Source: Ditylenchus dipsaci (Eukaryota > Nematoda > Chromadorea > Rhabditida > Anguinidae). From it: DNA of 64,000 bases. Positions within the stretch are counted from its first letter, which is position 1, and each line of letters starts with the position of its first letter. The DNA is taken from contig SADC01001291.1 in the NCBI GenBank assembly GCA_004194705.1, forward strand, positions 1,054,001 through 1,118,000, read 5' to 3'. A model generated the notes under the pieces. That model was not told the origin of the DNA, did no database searches, and saw only the letters and a program-made list of their open reading frames with translations. Of the stretch, positions 23,828 to 34,631 are shown one piece after another. The translations under genes and the position numbers were made by a program.

Positions 23828-24076
23828 TTGACGCTAGTGTAATATACCTCTCTCAAAAAAACTACTGGAATATACCCCCCCCCTCCCCCGCGCAATAATT
23901 TTTGGAGGTACCTAAAACAACCATTTTTGAAAAAAAAAAGTTGTGCAAAGGCCTTTATTAGTAATGGCTAGGCCCTGAGCCTAAGCTTACGGGCCTTAGC
24001 CCAAGCCTAAGTAAAAATTATTTGGTGGAGTATATTACACTAGATTTTTTGGAGGGGTATATTAAACTAGCATCAA
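23828..24076. mobile_element. MITE with ttgacgctag ends
   Basis: Inverted ends ttgacgctagtgtaatatac and its near-complement enclose a poly-C tract and repeated cctaag units. It lies just downstream of BLCAP. Confidence 0.6.
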
Positions 24077-24271
24077 AAAGATTATTTATTTTTCGCTGCC
24101 GTACTTGCGTGTCTTTGGATTGATTTAAACTAGACTTCGATTTCCTTACTTTTCCAACTTGATGTTTCTATAAGGTGTATCATTAGAGGTTATACGGTAT
24201 GTTATTTTATTGGTGTAATATTAAAAGAAGAGGCAGGAAACCTCATTATTTCAAATAGTTTTATCGAAATA

Positions 24272-24421
24272 CCGTATTTTTTTATTTGAGGCCCATAGGC
24301 GTCTATGTTTCAGCCCCTATTAACATTGTCAATCAAAAATGGTCTTATTTCGAAGATTTTAGCCACAAAAATAGGGGCTGGGCGTCTATTAGAGAGTGGG
24401 CGTCTAATAGAGAGAATACGG
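24272..24421. mobile_element. CCGTATTT-family MITE
   Basis: TA-CCGTATTTTTTTATTTGAG at the left and tctaatagagagaatacgg at the right, about 150 bp. Confidence 0.65.
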
Positions 24422-24429
24422 TGCACTAA

Positions 24430-25180
24430 TTAAAGCATCCTTAATTTGATGTAGACCAAACTAAATTAAAGACTTTTACCATAACTAAATTTAGAGTGTT
24501 CATGCATGTGTTGTCAAAAGTCGATCATAAAAAGTCCAAAAATAACCCTGATTTTTTAAATAAAACCCAATTTTTTTTATTAACTAATTTTTTAAATTGT
24601 TATACCGTGTTTCCCCTGATGTAAAACCTTTCTGAACATGACAAATTGTGCTTATTTTAGACTTGATTACCTTTAACCACATCTCTGCCAAAAACAGTCT
24701 TGCAGTCTCTTCTATTATAAAAATGTCGGCACAGATATAGCCAAAAGTAGTCAAGTCTAAAATAGACAAATTTTCTTATCTATCAGGGAGATATTATTTT
24801 AAACAGAATACTGAAATTCTTCGCTAAAACTAACCGAACTGATATTTGACCAACCCCACTATGTGTTATGCCAGGGGATTTTCTAGGGAGATGTATGTAT
24901 AAGATTGCAGACATCGTTGCGGGTCTTTTTTGTTCATTGTAAATGCAAGTAAAATAAATCATTTTATGTAAAAACAATTATTTACATTGAGTTAGTTTCC
25001 GGTCGGAAACTAGCCGGAACGGTCTGAACCGTTTTGAAATTCGGAGTTCAAAAAATAAGAAATGGGTCGCCAACACTTCTTAACATTTTTTTCAGCACCT
25101 CATACAATGGGTGGGCCGAAAACTCGGGCACTTTTAAAAATATGTGTCACCAAAAACATTGTAAGAACTACACTACAAAA
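24430..25180. other. Unassigned stretch
   Basis: On the minus strand a short open segment (about 24661-24757) lies between a tttag acceptor and a gtaatc donor, but no family is recognised and flanks resemble MITE ends. No gene is called. Confidence 0.3.
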
Positions 25181-25187
25181 TATTATG

Positions 25188-25373
25188 CAGTCAAACCTCG
25201 ATAATCCGCCACCCCGCTAAACCGCCACCCTCGATAAACCGCCACTCTCGAGAAGCCTGATTTGGTTGGCCATCAGAGAAACTCAACAAAGTTTACCCCC
25301 GCTAAACCGCCACCTCGATAATCCGCCACCCTCGGATCGGTCCCATGGGTGGCGGATTATCGAGGTTTGACTG
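25188..25373. mobile_element. pogo/Tigger-like MITE
   Basis: Ends cagtcaaacctcgataatcc and its exact complement. The cagt...cctcgata type of end is characteristic of pogo/Tigger elements. The interior repeats gctaaaccgccacc. Confidence 0.75.
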
Positions 25374-25443
25374 TAGTAATTTTTTTGTTGTGTTTCGAAG
25401 TCTGCCATCAATCTTACGACGTAAAACTATTGAATTCTAGATA

Positions 25444-26346
25444 CAGTCAAGTCTTGATTTTACGTACCCCCCCCCGTCATATCGGTACGTAAAATCGAGA
25501 CTTTGTTCCTGAAAAATGTTCAAGAGTACGTTATATCGAGATTTTCCCACCAAAAACATTTATTGAGTGTAAATAAATCAAATTCAAACAATAAAGTTAA
25601 CCTAGCACAAAACGATTTTGTTATTTGACCTTTTTCATTTCATTTAGTCAGCCTTCGAACAACAAACCTGAATATATAACATTTGTGAAGTCAAATAACC
25701 ATAATTAACCAGTCATCTACGCTCTGCTGCTGGCTTTGTACTTGAGCGGAATCTTTTAGTTTTCGCAACATCTTGGCTTGGCTGACTTTCCGATGATCAG
25801 CAATGGCAACTTTTCTGTTCCGCTCACGTTGCATCCGACCAATAATGTAATCCTCTCGTTGCTTTTCTTGCTTCACGTACATATTTCTCCTAAACAAAGC
25901 ATTGAACATAAGAATAAGAAACAAGTTAACCTTTAAATTACAGTATTTTGCTTACACTTGCCTTGAAGTCTTCCAGTTGCTTTGCCTTGTCTTCTAACCT
26001 TATCGAACAGCATTTGCATTAGCTCCAGTGAATTTCTAATATGCTTTACCTATTTTGCCGCAAGATAACACAACTGAAAAATTAGAACGAGTATAACACC
26101 GAATGACTACAAATAGGGTTGAACATAAAAAAATGCGCAAATTCAAAAATAAACATTTTCAGATTTTTTTAATTTTTGTCAAGTTATTGAGATGTACGTA
26201 AAATAGATGGTTGTCTTATTGAGTCGGGACTTTCCACAGGGGCCCGTAAAATCGGGTGTACGTAAAATCAAGGGTGCGGTTTACTTTATTTAAGTCAAAT
26301 CTAACCAAACAGAACCCGAAGGGTACGTAAAATCGAGACTTGACTG
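25444..26346. mobile_element. 903-bp pogo-like inverted-repeat unit containing spliced coding exons
   Basis: The left end cagtcaagtcttgattttac and right end gtaaaatcgagacttgactg are inverted, and TA flanks both sides (25442-25443, 26347-26348). Coding-like exons at 25691-25889 and 25958-26049 lie inside on the minus strand. It could be one element with captured exons, or two shorter repeats either side of a host gene. Confidence 0.5.
25691..26049 (-). CDS. C-terminal two exons of an unrecognised basic, coiled-coil-like protein
   Basis: Exon 26049-25958 follows an aaaatag acceptor and ends at a gtgtaag donor; exon 25889-25691 follows a gtttag acceptor and ends with TGA. The phases agree. The peptide runs [18 protein letters not shown] through an Arg/Lys/Gln-rich helix ([17 protein letters not shown]) to VDDWLIMVI. 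It is highly charged with a heptad-like pattern and has no transposase motif I recognise. Upstream exons and the start are not found. Both exons fall inside the pogo-like inverted repeats at 25444-26346. Confidence 0.5.
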
Positions 26347-26834
26347 TATTATTTTTGGGAATTACTACGCTTTTTGTTATTTCCAGTCGTCTAATTAATT
26401 GGGGACATGAAAGTGAAAAAATATACATCGACTTCTTGCAATGTATAAAGGTGACACACCACCTTTGAAAACTGTTTTAAAATTAGAGCTTCATATGGGC
26501 TAGGTTTTCAGGCAACAGCATAACATCCATTTTGTTCTCAAAATGCCTGTGTTTTCGGTCTCAGCCTGTAAACAGGGTTGCGACACCCTTTTTACACAAT
26601 ACATACACAAATATATAACACACACCTATATTCTTTATCAGAAGCCCACTCTCTAATAGACGGCCATCCCCCCTATATTTTGACTAAAAATCTCCGAAAC
26701 TAGACTTCTTCTGATTGACAATGTCCAAATTTTCGGAGGGTTGAAAAATAGACATCCATAGGCCTCTAACTAAAAATATATGGTGTATAAAAAGCACTTA
26801 TATATAAACACGTATAAAAAAGTTTAAAAACTAT

Positions 26835-28221
26835 TTACTGATCTCTATTGGCCAATAAAACTTGGCCTTGTAACTGCCTATAGCCATTGATGATGAAGCA
26901 AATACTGGCCAAGGTATAGTACAGGTAGCTGCTGGTGCAAATGACCGGAAGGAACGTGAAGAAAAAATATTCATCTTAAAATTAACCTCTTTAGGATATC
27001 AAATGTATGTGAAAACACTTACCATGCAACTTTGCATTGCTATGCCCAGTTTCCATACTTCCGAGTCTAGAGCGCAGCCTTTCAAGCAATCCAAAGTAAT
27101 GGAAAACCCAAGTGTTTTCGGTGCTCCCTTCAAAAAAACATATTGTAATATGTCAGGCTTGATACAATACAGTAGGTGGCGATCACCTTTAGTGCCAAGG
27201 CCACCATTATCTAAATACAAGGCTCTTAATCTATATAAAATAGATTTTGTCAAATATAGTACAACCCGGGTTTTTAGTCATATTAAATCTCATGCTTTTT
27301 AGGCTTTAGCGTTAAAAGAAAAAATTTGAAGCGAAATTTAAAAATACGAAAATATCTGAACCGAATACTCTTGTTCTTTACTAGCAAATAAGGTCTAAAG
27401 GTACATATTGATTACTCAATAGATACAGTTGTAGCTTGGAATGCAAACAAATCGAAAATAGGAAAACTTTTAAGCATGAGCAAATTACGAGGCCAATCTT
27501 CAAGTATACGCGAATTACGATTACGGATACGAGCGGTTTTTTACCTCGTACCATGACAAATACTAATAAGAGCCGAAAAAATATCGAGCAGGAAGTACGA
27601 GTAAATTTAAAATTCCCAGCACTGGCACTGTCTTCAAGTTGGATCTTGCCTGAGGTGCGGCACTTTTTTTGCCTCGATTTTTTAAATGTTTTGGCAAATG
27701 TGATTTGTCAGTATAGTTCGAAAAATCACAGGGATTCCAATTTTACTTTTAATTTTTGCAAGTCCCAAAATGTTTTCCAGAAGACCAGCGACCCTCGATA
27801 CAATGCTTTGTTTTTTAGAATAGAAATGGAATATATCGGGATGCATTAGCCGTATCATATGACATTTGTGATGCAGAACATCACAAAAAAATAGCACAGT
27901 TTTCTGTAAAACATTATGAATGTCAAATTCTGGTTACATCCAAAAAAAATTTAAATGGGTTTTTTCACTGTAAAAAATGAAAAAACACGTAAAATAGAAT
28001 TAGAAACTTACAGCGATCAGCAAGTATTTAGAGTATATGGCACGACATTGACGTTTATGGGCCTGGATCAGATAGTAGTTCAAAAGTAGACAATATAGCA
28101 AGTTGATGGCAAGCAGCGCCACCAAAGACCATTCGCTGAGAGCACAAGCACATATTAATGTCATAAGGACACAGAAAACTCTACTAAAGCCTAGTGTCCA
28201 ATGACTGAGAGGAAATTCCAT
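26835..28221 (-). CDS. Multi-pass membrane protein of unknown family, three exons, one frameshift
   Basis: Exons 28221-28012, 27210-27023 and 26974-26835 give about 178 codons ending at TAA. Exon 1 starts MEFPLSHWTLGFSRVFCVLM and encodes two hydrophobic segments; exon 2 encodes a third (MVALALKVIATYCIVSSL) and then a polar loop with ENTWVFHYFGLLERL; exon 3 encodes further hydrophobic stretches (FFFTFLPVICTSSYLYYTLA). Splice phases work only if one T is dropped from a run of seven (27132-27138 on the plus strand), so there is a one-base insertion by mutation or sequencing error. The first dozen codons and the upstream region are duplicated in inverted orientation (28190-28620). I do not recognise the family. 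Confidence 0.6.
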
Positions 28222-28620
28222 GTTTTTTAACGCGGGAAGGGCTGTAAACTTTTTTTGTTCATAAATTTCTTTCTCTTTTGGTCACATTTTGTAGCTAAGA
28301 TTCAGGGCTACCCAATAAAAAATCTTCCAGCCACAAATCTCTGAAAAAACTCTGATAAAAATGTGTTTCCTCTCACTCTGCCTTTCACTATGCCATTCAC
28401 TCTAATGACTGAAAGGCAGACTGAAAGGCAGAGTGAGAGGAAACGCATTTTTATCAAAGTTTTTCAGAGATTTGTGGCTGGAAATTTTTTTATTGGGTAG
28501 CCCTAAATCTTAGCTTGTCTTACCAAAAGAAAAAGTGTTTTATGAACAAAATAAAGTTTACAGCCCTTCCCGCGTTAAAAAACATGGAATTTCCTCTCAG
28601 TCATTGGACACGAGGCTTAA
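28190..28620. repeat. Near-perfect palindrome duplicating the 5' end of the membrane-protein gene
   Basis: Arms of about 205 bp, roughly 28190-28397 and 28413-28620, are reverse complements with few differences. They include the start codon and first codons of the 26835-28221 gene; the copy at 28584 on the plus strand reads 20 codons from ATG before a stop. Confidence 0.85.
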
Positions 28621-28639
28621 AGCAGAAAAGACGCACAGT

Positions 28640-29960
28640 TTTCTAAATAAATTAACGTATTATCTCTGATAGAAGTCCATGCCCTACTAAGCGCCTGTGC
28701 TATACGGGGGGGCGGTGGCGGTAAGAAAAATGAACGCTCATGCTCTCCATGCTCCCCTCCATTTAATTAAAAACATTGACTCCACTAGCAAATAAGCCCC
28801 CCCCCACCCCCAACGGTTTTCACTTTTTAGACTTAACTAAAAAGTACCCAACTATATGTCCCAGACCCCGGAAAAGTGCGTAAGACATTTTTTAGTCACA
28901 TCTTCCATACGCTGGCCTACCCTGAGCCTAAATCCTTAGACTAAATTTGTTTGTTGTTCCAAAGTGTAGTTACAGCGATTTCGGGGAGGTCAGATACATG
29001 GGGGGGAGTCTCACACTCGAGTCGTACACTTCTGAGCCATTCTAAAAATGTTCAAGCAGACAAGAGAATTCTCTAATAACAATTACAGCATAAAATTTTG
29101 AGTCGAAAGGAAGAGAGTGCGTAAATTAAAAGAACAGGAGAAGTAGCTTTAAACGATCAGTCTTTCAAGTACGATAATAATGATCTTAATATTATACCTT
29201 ATTATTAACTCGAAATTTCGATCAATCCGGTTGTTTATAAATGTTTCGCTGATTAAATTGGACTTCAAAAAATATTTTTTTTATAATTTTTGTCGGTGCT
29301 ATTGGCTCCGACAGGTTGAAATATAAGCGTCCATGTTATAATCAGTGCTGGACACCCCATTCTCGCCTCTTTCTAACTTTAAACTAGGGTACCCGGGGCC
29401 CGGGTGCTGTAGTTATAAGAAAACGCTTCGCGTTTAGACCTGAGCCTAGAGGAGGCCATAAGGCCTCCTGAATTGATTTATTGTTAAAAATAAAATTCGA
29501 CGCTTCTTGTTAATACCCCCTCCCTCTTTCAAAAAGGCCACTCGGAAATATCCAGCCCCCCCCTTTATAACTTTTCAGGAACCCCTAAAACAATAATTGT
29601 TTGAAATAGATGATATTAGAACGGGTTGTCCCTAAACTTAATACCTAAGACCCAAAGCCTAAGCCTAAGGGCTAAGCCTAATGCCTAAGACCCAAAGCCT
29701 AAGCCTAAGGGCTAAGCCTAATTACTAAGCCTAAAAGAGTGATACTTTGAGTAACTTAATACTCTTTGAGATGAAGAAGTTGCATCCACCGGGTTAGACT
29801 CGCTTTGATTCGAATTTAATGCCCTTTTGAGGTTGTTGAGATGCCTTGAATGAGAAAACCCCTCAAAATAGAGTAAGATGCGCCTTTACTTAAATGGGAT
29901 TCTTTCTTCAAGTGGTTGAGTTGCCCGAATTAAAAAAGTTCAGGCGTTTATGAGAAGTAT
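28640..29960. other. Intergenic stretch, low-complexity repeats
   Basis: Contains poly-C/poly-G tracts and tandem cctaagcc-type units at about 29640-29730. No gene is supported. Confidence 0.5.
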
Positions 29961-30039
29961 TACTGCAGTACATCTGGGCTGCCGTTAAAAGCTTCCTGAA
30001 GACAGTATCTATAATCATGAAAATAAAAAAACCACACAA

Positions 30040-32460
30040 TGTACCCAACCAATGATCATGTCAGAGGCTACCCGTGATGTCGCTGGGAATTACCTGTGAT
30101 GCTGTTAAAGACTACTTAGGATGCCATATGAGACCAATTGAGATACCGTTTGATGCTACCTAAACAAAGTATCTATAAGCGGAGTTGAAGTAGAATTCAA
30201 TTAGAAATGCCGTAAAAGCACACATCCACCTGGGTTGCTAAAAAAAGACCACCTGAGATGGCACAAACGTCCACCTAAGATGCCATAGAAGGCCACCTGC
30301 CATGCCATAGGAGTCTGCCTGAGATGCCATATAAGTCCACCTGAGTCGCTAAAAAAGACTATCTGAGATGCCGCAGAGGTTCACCTGAGATACAGCAGAG
30401 CTCCGCCTGAGATGCCGTAGTAGTCCACTTCGTGATATTAAAGATACTGCCGAAGCCCACCTGAGTTACCTAGAAGTCCACCTGAGTCCACATGAAATGC
30501 CGTGAAATCCCACGTCCACCCGAGTCGCTGAAGAAGAGCACCTAAGATGCCGTCCAACTCCACTTAAGATGCCGCGAGGGTCCACTTGAGTCCACCAAAC
30601 ATGCCGTAGAAGTCCAACTGAGAGGCCACAGAAATCCATCTGAGATACCGTAGAACTCCACTGAGATGCCGTGGAAGTCCACCTGAGATGCCACAGCACT
30701 CCACCTGAGATGCCGTAGAAGTCCATCTAAGTCCACCTGGGTTGCTAAAAAAGTCCACCTCAGATGCCGTGAAGCTCCACTTGAGATGCCGCGAGGGTCA
30801 ACTTTAGTCTACCAGACATGCCGTAAAAAGACACATGCGCCCACCAAAGATAACGTGGAAGTCCACCAATGCAAGTCGATGTCCACCTGAATTGGTCTGA
30901 AAGTCAACCAAAGTTAAAATAGAAGTTCACCTGGAATGTCGTGAAAGCCTACGTGAGTCACCACAGCAGACGACCTAATGCCATCAGAGATACTGTGGAA
31001 TCCATTAGAGATGAAGTAGAAGTTCACCGGAGTGCACCGGAAATGCCATAGACGTCCACCTGAGTCGCCATATAAACCCACCTGAGATGTCGCAGACGTC
31101 CACCTGACATACCACAGGAGTCTGCCTGAGATGCCATATAAGTCCACCTGAGTCGCTGAAGAAGACCTTCTAAGATGTCGCAAACGTCCACCTGAGTTGC
31201 CGTATATGTCCAACTAAATTGGTGTAGAAGCCCACCTGGATCGCCATAGAAAAATATGAGAGATGCCGTGAAAGTCCACCAGAGACGCCGTGTAAGTCCA
31301 CATATGATGCCGTAGAAGTTCTCCAATGATGCCGTAGATGTCCACCTCAATTGATCTAGAAGTCCACCAGAGTTAAAAAAAATCCACCTGAAATGCCGTG
31401 AAAGTCAACTTCAGTCACCGCAGAAGTCCACTTACATCCACCTTTCATTTAGAACATGAGTCGTTCAGAAGTGTACCTGAGATGCCATAAAGTCCACCTG
31501 AGTCGATTAAGAAGTGCACCTAAGACGCCGTAGAACTCCGCCTGAGATGCCGTTGCAGTCCACCTGAAGCAACATGAAAATCCACCTGGGATGTCATACA
31601 AGTCCACCTGAGACGCTATAGAACTCCACTTGAAATGCTGTAGAAGTCCAACAGAGATGTCGCAGAAGTCCACCGAGTCCACCAGAGATGCCGTAGAAGT
31701 CCACCTGCGTCAATCAGAGATGCCGTAAAAGTCCACCTGAGTCCACCAGAGATGCCGTAGAAGTCCACCTGAGTCGCCATATTAACCAATCTGTGATGCC
31801 GCAGACGTCCACCTGACATACCATAGAAGTCTGTCTGAGATTCCGTACAAGTCCAACTGAGTTGCTGAAGAAGACCACCTGAGATGGCGCAAACGTCGAC
31901 CTGAGATGCCGTACAAATCCTCGAATGATGCCGTGGATTTCTACTTGAATTGATGCAGAAGTCCACCTAAGTCCACCTGAGTCGCTAGAGAGATGCCGTA
32001 GGAGTCCACCTGAGTCGCTGAAGAAGTCAACCTAAGACGCCGTAAAACTCCACCTGAGATGCCGTAGCAGTCAACTTGAAACAACATAAAAGTCCATCTG
32101 AGATGCCATATAAGTCCACCTGAGTCGCTATTGAAGTAAACTTGAGATGCCGCAGAATTCCATCTGAAATACCATAGAAGTTCACCAGAGTCACTATAGA
32201 AGTCCACTTGAGATGCTGTAGAAGTCTACTCGAGATGCTGTAAAATTCCACCTTAAAAAACTATGAAAGTCCACCTGAGATACCATATAAGTTCACCTGA
32301 GCCGCTTCCGAAGTCTACCTCAGATACCGCACACGTCTGCCAGAGATGCCATAGAAGACCACCTGAGTCCACCAGAGAAGCCATAGAAGACCACCTGAAT
32401 CCACCAGAGATGCCGAAAAAGTCCACCTGAGTTGCTGCTGTAGTCCTTCGAAGTTGCCTA
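30040..32460. repeat. 22-bp minisatellite, about 100 units
   Basis: A 22-bp unit (core cacctgagatgccgtagaag) alternates with a gagtcgctgaag variant over about 2.4 kb, degrading towards both edges, most of all the left. Because 22 is not divisible by three, each strand reads the unit in all three frames in turn. The minus-strand consensus has no stop in any frame and encodes a 22-residue repeat (LRHLRWTSTASQVDFYGIS plus three), giving stop-free runs of about 60-116 codons; the plus strand is full of TGA and TAG. Confidence 0.95.
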
Positions 32461-32469
32461 AGTGCCTAA

Positions 32470-34600
32470 AACACATGACATAACACCATGAAGAGTACAC
32501 GTAAATTGCCAAAAAAAACCAACCGATCATTTGAGCTGCCTGAAATACACAGTGAACCTTCAAATGAAAAAAAAACACCACACAGAAGAGCACCTAAAAA
32601 AATACAGACCACATTCTGGTCACACTATGCCAAGATCAGAATCAGTAAAACTGATTGAAAGGCAAAATACATTAAAATTTTTTGGCGCCAAATTTAATTT
32701 GAATTTAAAAAGTCCAGAAAATCCGACATGGACTTTTTTCCTGAGTTTGAATCTTTAGCCACACCTGCAGCCATTTCCACTATAGCTCGAATTAGCGATC
32801 TATGGCTCATTTTGAAGCTGAGATTTTAAACTGGATTCCAGGACTAAAACATTCTGACCATGTCCAAAAAAGTAAAGATAAAAATCAAAAAGAAACCCGA
32901 ACTTTTTAGACCAAAAACTCAAGTGGTCGAATTAATTTGAAAAAAGTCGAGTTTTGGTGGTTTTCAAATTTTTCCCAGAAGGAAACCGACAATTTGGGTA
33001 TAAGATGGTAAAGGTAAAAAAAACCACCCGAAAATTAAAATACCCCGTACAAAAATCGGGCCCAAACTCGACTTTTTTTTCTATATATATAATCATTTTT
33101 ACTCTCCCTTTGCAGAAATTTTCAGATTTTTTTGAAACAGGGCTGTAGCTCAGGAATTTTTCTACAAGTTTTACATGTCTCAATTGTTTTTAATAAATTA
33201 GGGGTCAAGATAAAAATGCTTTCTGAAAAAAAATTAAAAGCCAAGAGCCAAATAACAGACATGTTTTTTGAGATATTTCAGTAGAGATGATGAAACCGGT
33301 TCGGGACGGGATTTTCGGCCAAAAAAATTTCGGGATCCTGACGGGATCCCGAACAAATTTCGGGATTTTTCAAGTAGAGAGAAGAACAGGGAACATTCAC
33401 ATATTTTTGCCATATTTTCAAACTATTGACTATTTTAAACACCAAATATGTGTAATGAAATTACATATATATTGAAAAGTACTGCCTAATCTGTGAAATT
33501 AGTTGCTTTGTTTTTTTTGACCTGTTTTACTTATTTACTAGTTTCCAGGGCCACCCTCGTTTTCTTTTACGTTTTTATTTCGTAGTCGCTATATTTTCGC
33601 CGTTGCTTTTTTTCGTAGTTTTTTTTAAAATTTGATTGATTTGCGTAATTCTGTCGTTTTCTACGTCGACTTCTAAGTATATCGACTATTTTTAAATTGC
33701 TGCGTCTGCTTTTCGTATCAATTGTGAACTATCTAAAATTTGCAAAACTAAAATTTGCATAGGACAACTGCTTAAAATTCGGCGGTATCCGTTTAGTGAA
33801 TTACGCATGGTTTGACGTATGGGTCGCATAACAGTAAATTTTGAACTGCTCCACAGCAACTGTTTGGCACATTCTACCTGGTATCTTTTCCCGGCGAACT
33901 CATCTAATCTTGCAGATTCTTCCATGCTCATTGCAAATCTAAAAATTCAATGAACGAGAATTAAATGTGGCTTGTTTTGGCTGAAAAGAACATTGGTTTT
34001 GCAAAAAAAAAATACCCTGCTTTCGAGTTTCTTTTTCAAAAGCTGAAAAAGCTATGTTTTTGACGAAAAGTGCCTTGTTTTGGTCCAATATTTCCTGTTT
34101 TGCTGGGGACAAAAAGAGTGAATATTTTAGCTAAAAGCTTATTTGAGCTAAAAAGTCACGACTCAATAAAACATTGGGTATTTATAACGTTTAACCCAAC
34201 CCCACTCGCAAATTTTTCAAAAGTGACCCCAAAACACGTTCTAAGCTAGTTATTTTCTGCTGAACATATTACAAGAAACATTTTTTACACAATTTATGTT
34301 ATACAAATAAAAACTTTTCTCAAAAAATTGTCTTCAACTCATGAAGACCAGATGGTCTTTTAGGGTATTTTAGGGTTATTTTTCGGTTATTTTTACATTT
34401 TTAGGCTTAGGCAAGGGTGGAACAGAGTATGTTATGACGAGCTCAAACATGATTTACAAAATATTATAAAGTAAAAAAGACATGTCTGAGTCCGACCTTT
34501 GTTGGGGCCTAAAAATCGTAAATTGACCTTGATCTAAAAGGTCTCAAGGTCTAAAAACAGCGATGCAAAATATTTGCTCTGACCCAAGATATAGGTGGGG
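32470..34600. other. Mostly non-coding stretch
   Basis: No confident gene apart from the possible exon at 33692-33938. 33290-33370 holds short cgggatttt/aaatttcggga repeats. The rest is AT-rich. Confidence 0.4.
33692..33938 (-). CDS. Possible C-terminal exon of an unrecognised gene
   Basis: After a good tttttag acceptor the minus strand is open for about 81 codons to TAA. The first half looks coding (SMEESARLDEFAGKRYQVE, then CAKQLLWSSSKF); no family is recognised. No upstream exon was found within 2 kb, so it may be a fragment or chance. Confidence 0.33.
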
Positions 34601-34631
34601 GGGGGGGTGGTTGTTTATTTGAAGATGGCTT

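Noticed and set aside
26999..27253. 84-codon minus-strand frame over exon 2 of the membrane-protein gene
   Set aside because: Shadow frame; the phase-matched alternative continues the hydrophobic protein into exon 3.
27436..27849. 137-codon plus-strand frame
   Set aside because: It overlaps a dispersed repeat also seen near 62030 in the other orientation, and lies in an intron of the minus-strand membrane-protein gene.
30040..32460. Minisatellite-derived frames as separate genes
   Set aside because: All are overlapping reads of one 22-bp repeat, with no splice or start context that singles one out.
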